Shown here piece by piece: positions 61,702 to 64,000 of a stretch of 64,000 nt of DNA (position 1 is its first letter; each line of letters begins with the position of its first letter). The notes beneath the pieces are model-generated. The model did no database searches and was not told the DNA's origin. It worked only from the letters and a program-made list of their open reading frames with translations. The DNA is taken from assembly GCF_017874735.1 (NCBI RefSeq), contig NZ_JAGGLV010000004.1:248001-312000 (forward strand). The letters run 5' to 3'. Position numbers and translations under genes: made by a program. The DNA comes from Paenibacillus silagei. Lineage in GTDB: Bacteria; Bacillota; Bacilli; Paenibacillales; Paenibacillaceae.

Positions 61702-63207
61702 CTACTTATTATTCGCTGCTTTCCAGGCGTCGATCTGCGTTTGAGCTTCGGCAATAATTTTATCCAGACCGGCTGCTTTGAGTTTCTCGTTAGCCTTGGT
61801 CAGGTACTCTTCCGAATCTACAGATCCGGTCATTAGCGGTGCCCAGAATTCTTCCTTCACGTTCTGAACAGCGGCGATTTCATTCGTCACCTTGGACGTA
61901 TCGAAGTTGAAGCCGAGCAGCGGAGCATTGATACCGGCATCATTGAACTTCTTGAATTCTTCCCATTTGTTCTCTGGGTCGCCTTCATTCAGATAGTTGA
62001 TCATGATGTTACCCAGGGAGAACGTAGGCATGTCGTAGTTCTTCGCATCCGGGAGGTTCTTGATCATGTTGTCGCTGACTTTCTCGTAATGTACGCCTTC
62101 AATCCCGGAGTCAATCATGTTGCGCAGCTTAGGATCGGTGTTGAGCAGGTTCAGGAATTCCATCGCTTTCTCAGGATACTCGGAGTTGGCCGAGATCGCC
62201 TGCATGGAGCCCATTACCGACCAGTTATAGATATAAGGCTGACTGGCTGGTGTCGATACAACCGGGTATCCGTAGCTTGCAGACCACAGGTTGTCGGCCA
62301 TCGGCTGGGTGGAAGCACGGTCAGTGAACCATTTGCCGGCTTTGTACAAGTCATCTACCGACGAGGTAGTCGCAACTTCAGGGGAGATGTAACCTGCCTG
62401 ATAGAATTTGCGGACCGTCTTAAGTGCTTCTTTGATCTCTGGGGTCTCCAGGATGTTAACTACTTTGTAATCCTTGGTGTCCATATAGACCGCCATCGGC
62501 ATCTTCTCGATCACATAGTCAAAAGGCATAATCGGCATGAAGTCCTTCACCATTGCGTAAGGAGTGACTCCAGGCTCGTTTTCCTTGATCGTTTTGAGCA
62601 GCGGCTCAAGATCAGCCATCGTCTTCACGCTGGTTATATCCAGCTTGTATTTGTCGAGCAACTCTTTATTGAAGCGGAACACCTCTTGAGCCGGAAGCTC
62701 TTTGTTCGCAGGAATCGCATAGTTATGACCGTCTACCTTGGAACCTTCCAGGAAGGCCGGATCAATCGCATCCACAATGCCCTTGCCCTGATTCTTCAGC
62801 AAATCATCGAGCTCCAGGAAGGCGCCCTTACGTGCATTCTGCACATAATCGAAGGCCCAGGAAGAGGTGAAAAGGATATCCATCGGCTCACCGGAAGCTG
62901 CCATTACCTGCATTTTTTGCGTATAATCCCCGAAATCGAGCATTTTGATATCGAGTGTGGCGTTGATTTTTTCAAGTGTGTATTTATTGACTTCTGTGAG
63001 GACCTTGTCCATATCCTTCTGCGGCGGCCCGATCGTGTACCAGATCAGTTCTACTGGCTTCTCGGTAGCCTCCGAGGCTTTGTTGCCGCCTGAAGCTGCT
63101 TCCCCGCCTGCATTGTTCTTACTGTTCCCCCCGCACGCCGTTAGCGCCAGTGAAACGGTTAAAAGCGTTGTCAACAACAAGGAGAAGTGTTTCTTTTTCT
63201 TACTCAT
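61702..63207 (-). CDS. ABC oligosaccharide-binding lipoprotein (LipO type)
   Basis: A 501-residue binding protein with signal peptide MSKKKKHFSLLLTTLLTVS and lipobox LTAC, followed by a Gly/Asn/Lys-rich tether. The length (about 500) and sequence (ELIWYTIGPPQKDMDKVLTE; PYIYNWSVMGSMQAISANS) fit the LipO/YtcQ group rather than the shorter MalE-like proteins in the other two operons. ATG follows AAAAGGGGG. It is the first gene of the mannoside locus. Confidence 0.92.
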   Translation of the reverse strand: MSKKKKHFSLLLTTLLTVSLALTACGGNSKNNAGGEAASGGNKASEATEKPVELIWYTIGPPQKDMDKVLTEVNKYTLEKINATLDIKMLDFGDYTQKMQVMAASGEPMDILFTSSWAFDYVQNARKGAFLELDDLLKNQGKGIVDAIDPAFLEGSKVDGHNYAIPANKELPAQEVFRFNKELLDKYKLDITSVKTMADLEPLLKTIKENEPGVTPYAMVKDFMPIMPFDYVIEKMPMAVYMDTKDYKVVNILETPEIKEALKTVRKFYQAGYISPEVATTSSVDDLYKAGKWFTDRASTQPMADNLWSASYGYPVVSTPASQPYIYNWSVMGSMQAISANSEYPEKAMEFLNLLNTDPKLRNMIDSGIEGVHYEKVSDNMIKNLPDAKNYDMPTFSLGNIMINYLNEGDPENKWEEFKKFNDAGINAPLLGFNFDTSKVTNEIAAVQNVKEEFWAPLMTGSVDSEEYLTKANEKLKAAGLDKIIAEAQTQIDAWKAANNK

Positions 63208-63302
63208 TTGCCGTACCCCCTTTTAATTAGCTGTCCGGACCTTCGGCTTACCGGATCTATCCGGCTGCTGATTTCCTTGAGCTATACCTTAACTTTATAA
63301 GA

Positions 63303-63316
63303 TGAAAGCAGTTTCA
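63303..63316 (-). promoter_or_regulatory. candidate cre site before the mannoside locus
   Basis: TGAAAGCAGTTTCA matches the cre consensus with one mismatch and is nearly palindromic, 96 bp before the binding-protein start. The remaining gap (63208-63483) is AT-rich; no confident promoter or terminator was seen. Confidence 0.5.
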
Positions 63317-63483
63317 AATAGAAGAGAAACTATAGATTTTCAGGTATGAAATAAAGAAAATAAGCTTACCCGCAAAGGCAGGTTATTGATCTTTTACAAG
63401 GGCTGTAATGTTCTGGCGAGAAATCACTGAATTCGTTATCAACGTGAAACTTTTTTTTCCCTGTAACGCACAAGAGAGCCGCC

Positions 63484-64000
63484 TCACAGCAGCCCCTTGA
63501 ATTCCGTCGGCGAAATGCCTACATACTTCTTGAACTGCTTGTAGAAGTATCCCATTTCCCAGTATCCCACGCTTCTTGCGATTTCATGCACCTTCAGGTT
63601 CGTCGAGCGGAGCTGTTCCTTGGCCTTATCAATCCGGTAACGGTTCATATACTCCGCAAAGGATTCACCGGTCGTCTTATGGAACAGCTGTCCCAGATAT
63701 ACCGGATGAATATTGAACATGAAGCCCAGCTTCTTCAGTGACAGGTCCTCACTGTATGATTTCTCAATATAATTCAGCACCTGGTTCACTACCGGGCTCT
63801 TCAGCTCCCGGTCCAGCAGCCCGATGATGCCTGCCGAGGTCTGCCGGAGCGCAGCGGACAGTGCGGGCAGCGAATTCGCCCGGCGGATCGCCGTCAAGCC
63901 CTCGGCAATACACTCACGCTCCGTTTCACTGCGGATATCCTTGATCAGCACCCGGAAGAACAGCATCCATTCCAGCGAGATCTCCTCCAGCATCGCTGGC
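63484..64000 (-). CDS. AraC-type regulator, C-terminal part (truncated by window end)
   Basis: The frame is open to the window edge, so this is the end of a longer protein. The visible part has a helical linker and an AraC DNA-binding domain (DLSLKKLGFMFNIHPVYLGQLFHKTTG ... SVGYWEMGYFYKQFKKYVGISPTEF). Its style matches YesN-type response regulators, so a kinase gene may lie just beyond. It likely controls the mannoside locus that starts 276 bp away on the same strand. Confidence 0.9.
   Translation of the reverse strand, partial: PAMLEEISLEWMLFFRVLIKDIRSETERECIAEGLTAIRRANSLPALSAALRQTSAGIIGLLDRELKSPVVNQVLNYIEKSYSEDLSLKKLGFMFNIHPVYLGQLFHKTTGESFAEYMNRYRIDKAKEQLRSTNLKVHEIARSVGYWEMGYFYKQFKKYVGISPTEFKGLL

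Overview
The window looks like chromosomal DNA of a Paenibacillus-type Firmicute. The grounds are family-level: many extracellular-sugar ABC transporters with lipoprotein binding proteins, paired YesM-type sensor kinases and YesN-type (AraC-output) response regulators, an S-layer-anchored giant glycosidase, a c-di-AMP riboswitch, strong AGGAGG ribosome sites and frequent GTG/TTG starts. No rRNA, tRNA, phage, insertion sequence or CRISPR was seen.

Layout. 1-10.4 kb: a polysaccharide-lyase block on the minus strand (start of a further enzyme, heparinase II/III-like lyase, DUF2264 protein), a divergent AraC regulator, a YesM/YesN pair, and a divergent ABC sugar importer. 10.4-17.4 kb: five tandem YVTN/YncE-like beta-propeller paralogues plus one relic. 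The first three are separated by near-identical modules of terminator, structured leader and, in two cases, a copy of the 3' end of the upstream permease gene. 17.4-30.8 kb: a 1949-residue GH59-like, SLH-anchored glycosidase, an ABC importer on the same strand, and a divergent YesM/YesN pair. 30.8-35.3 kb: a chloramphenicol-phosphotransferase-like kinase, a LacI regulator and a GH36 alpha-galactosidase. 35.4-38.1 kb: NfeD and flotillin genes behind two tandem-repeat arrays and a c-di-AMP (ydaO/yuaA) riboswitch. 38.2-46.6 kb: TetR plus MMPL exporter, GNAT, DUF1877, cardiolipin synthase, an HxlR/quinone-reductase pair and PhzF. 47-64 kb: a minus-strand glycan locus (binding protein, two permeases, GH3, GH38, GH125, GH130, GH38, GH20) with an AraC-type regulator cut by the window end.

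How the genes work together. Three blocks repeat one logic: a YesM/YesN or AraC regulator senses a glycan, an ABC importer brings in oligosaccharides, and clustered enzymes degrade them. The last block combines alpha-mannosidases, an exo-alpha-1,6-mannosidase, a beta-mannoside phosphorylase and a beta-hexosaminidase, which fits high-mannose N-glycan or alpha-mannan use. Candidate CcpA (cre) sites lie in front of several operons.

Intergenic DNA is unusually rich in repeats: three arrays with a 51-bp period (two sequence families), a dispersed element whose hairpin arms change in a compensatory way between copies, a MITE-like element, an octamer microsatellite, and in-frame repeats inside the MMPL and PhzF genes. 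The most unusual items are the propeller array with its duplicated leaders, and the c-di-AMP riboswitch with no conventional target next to it.
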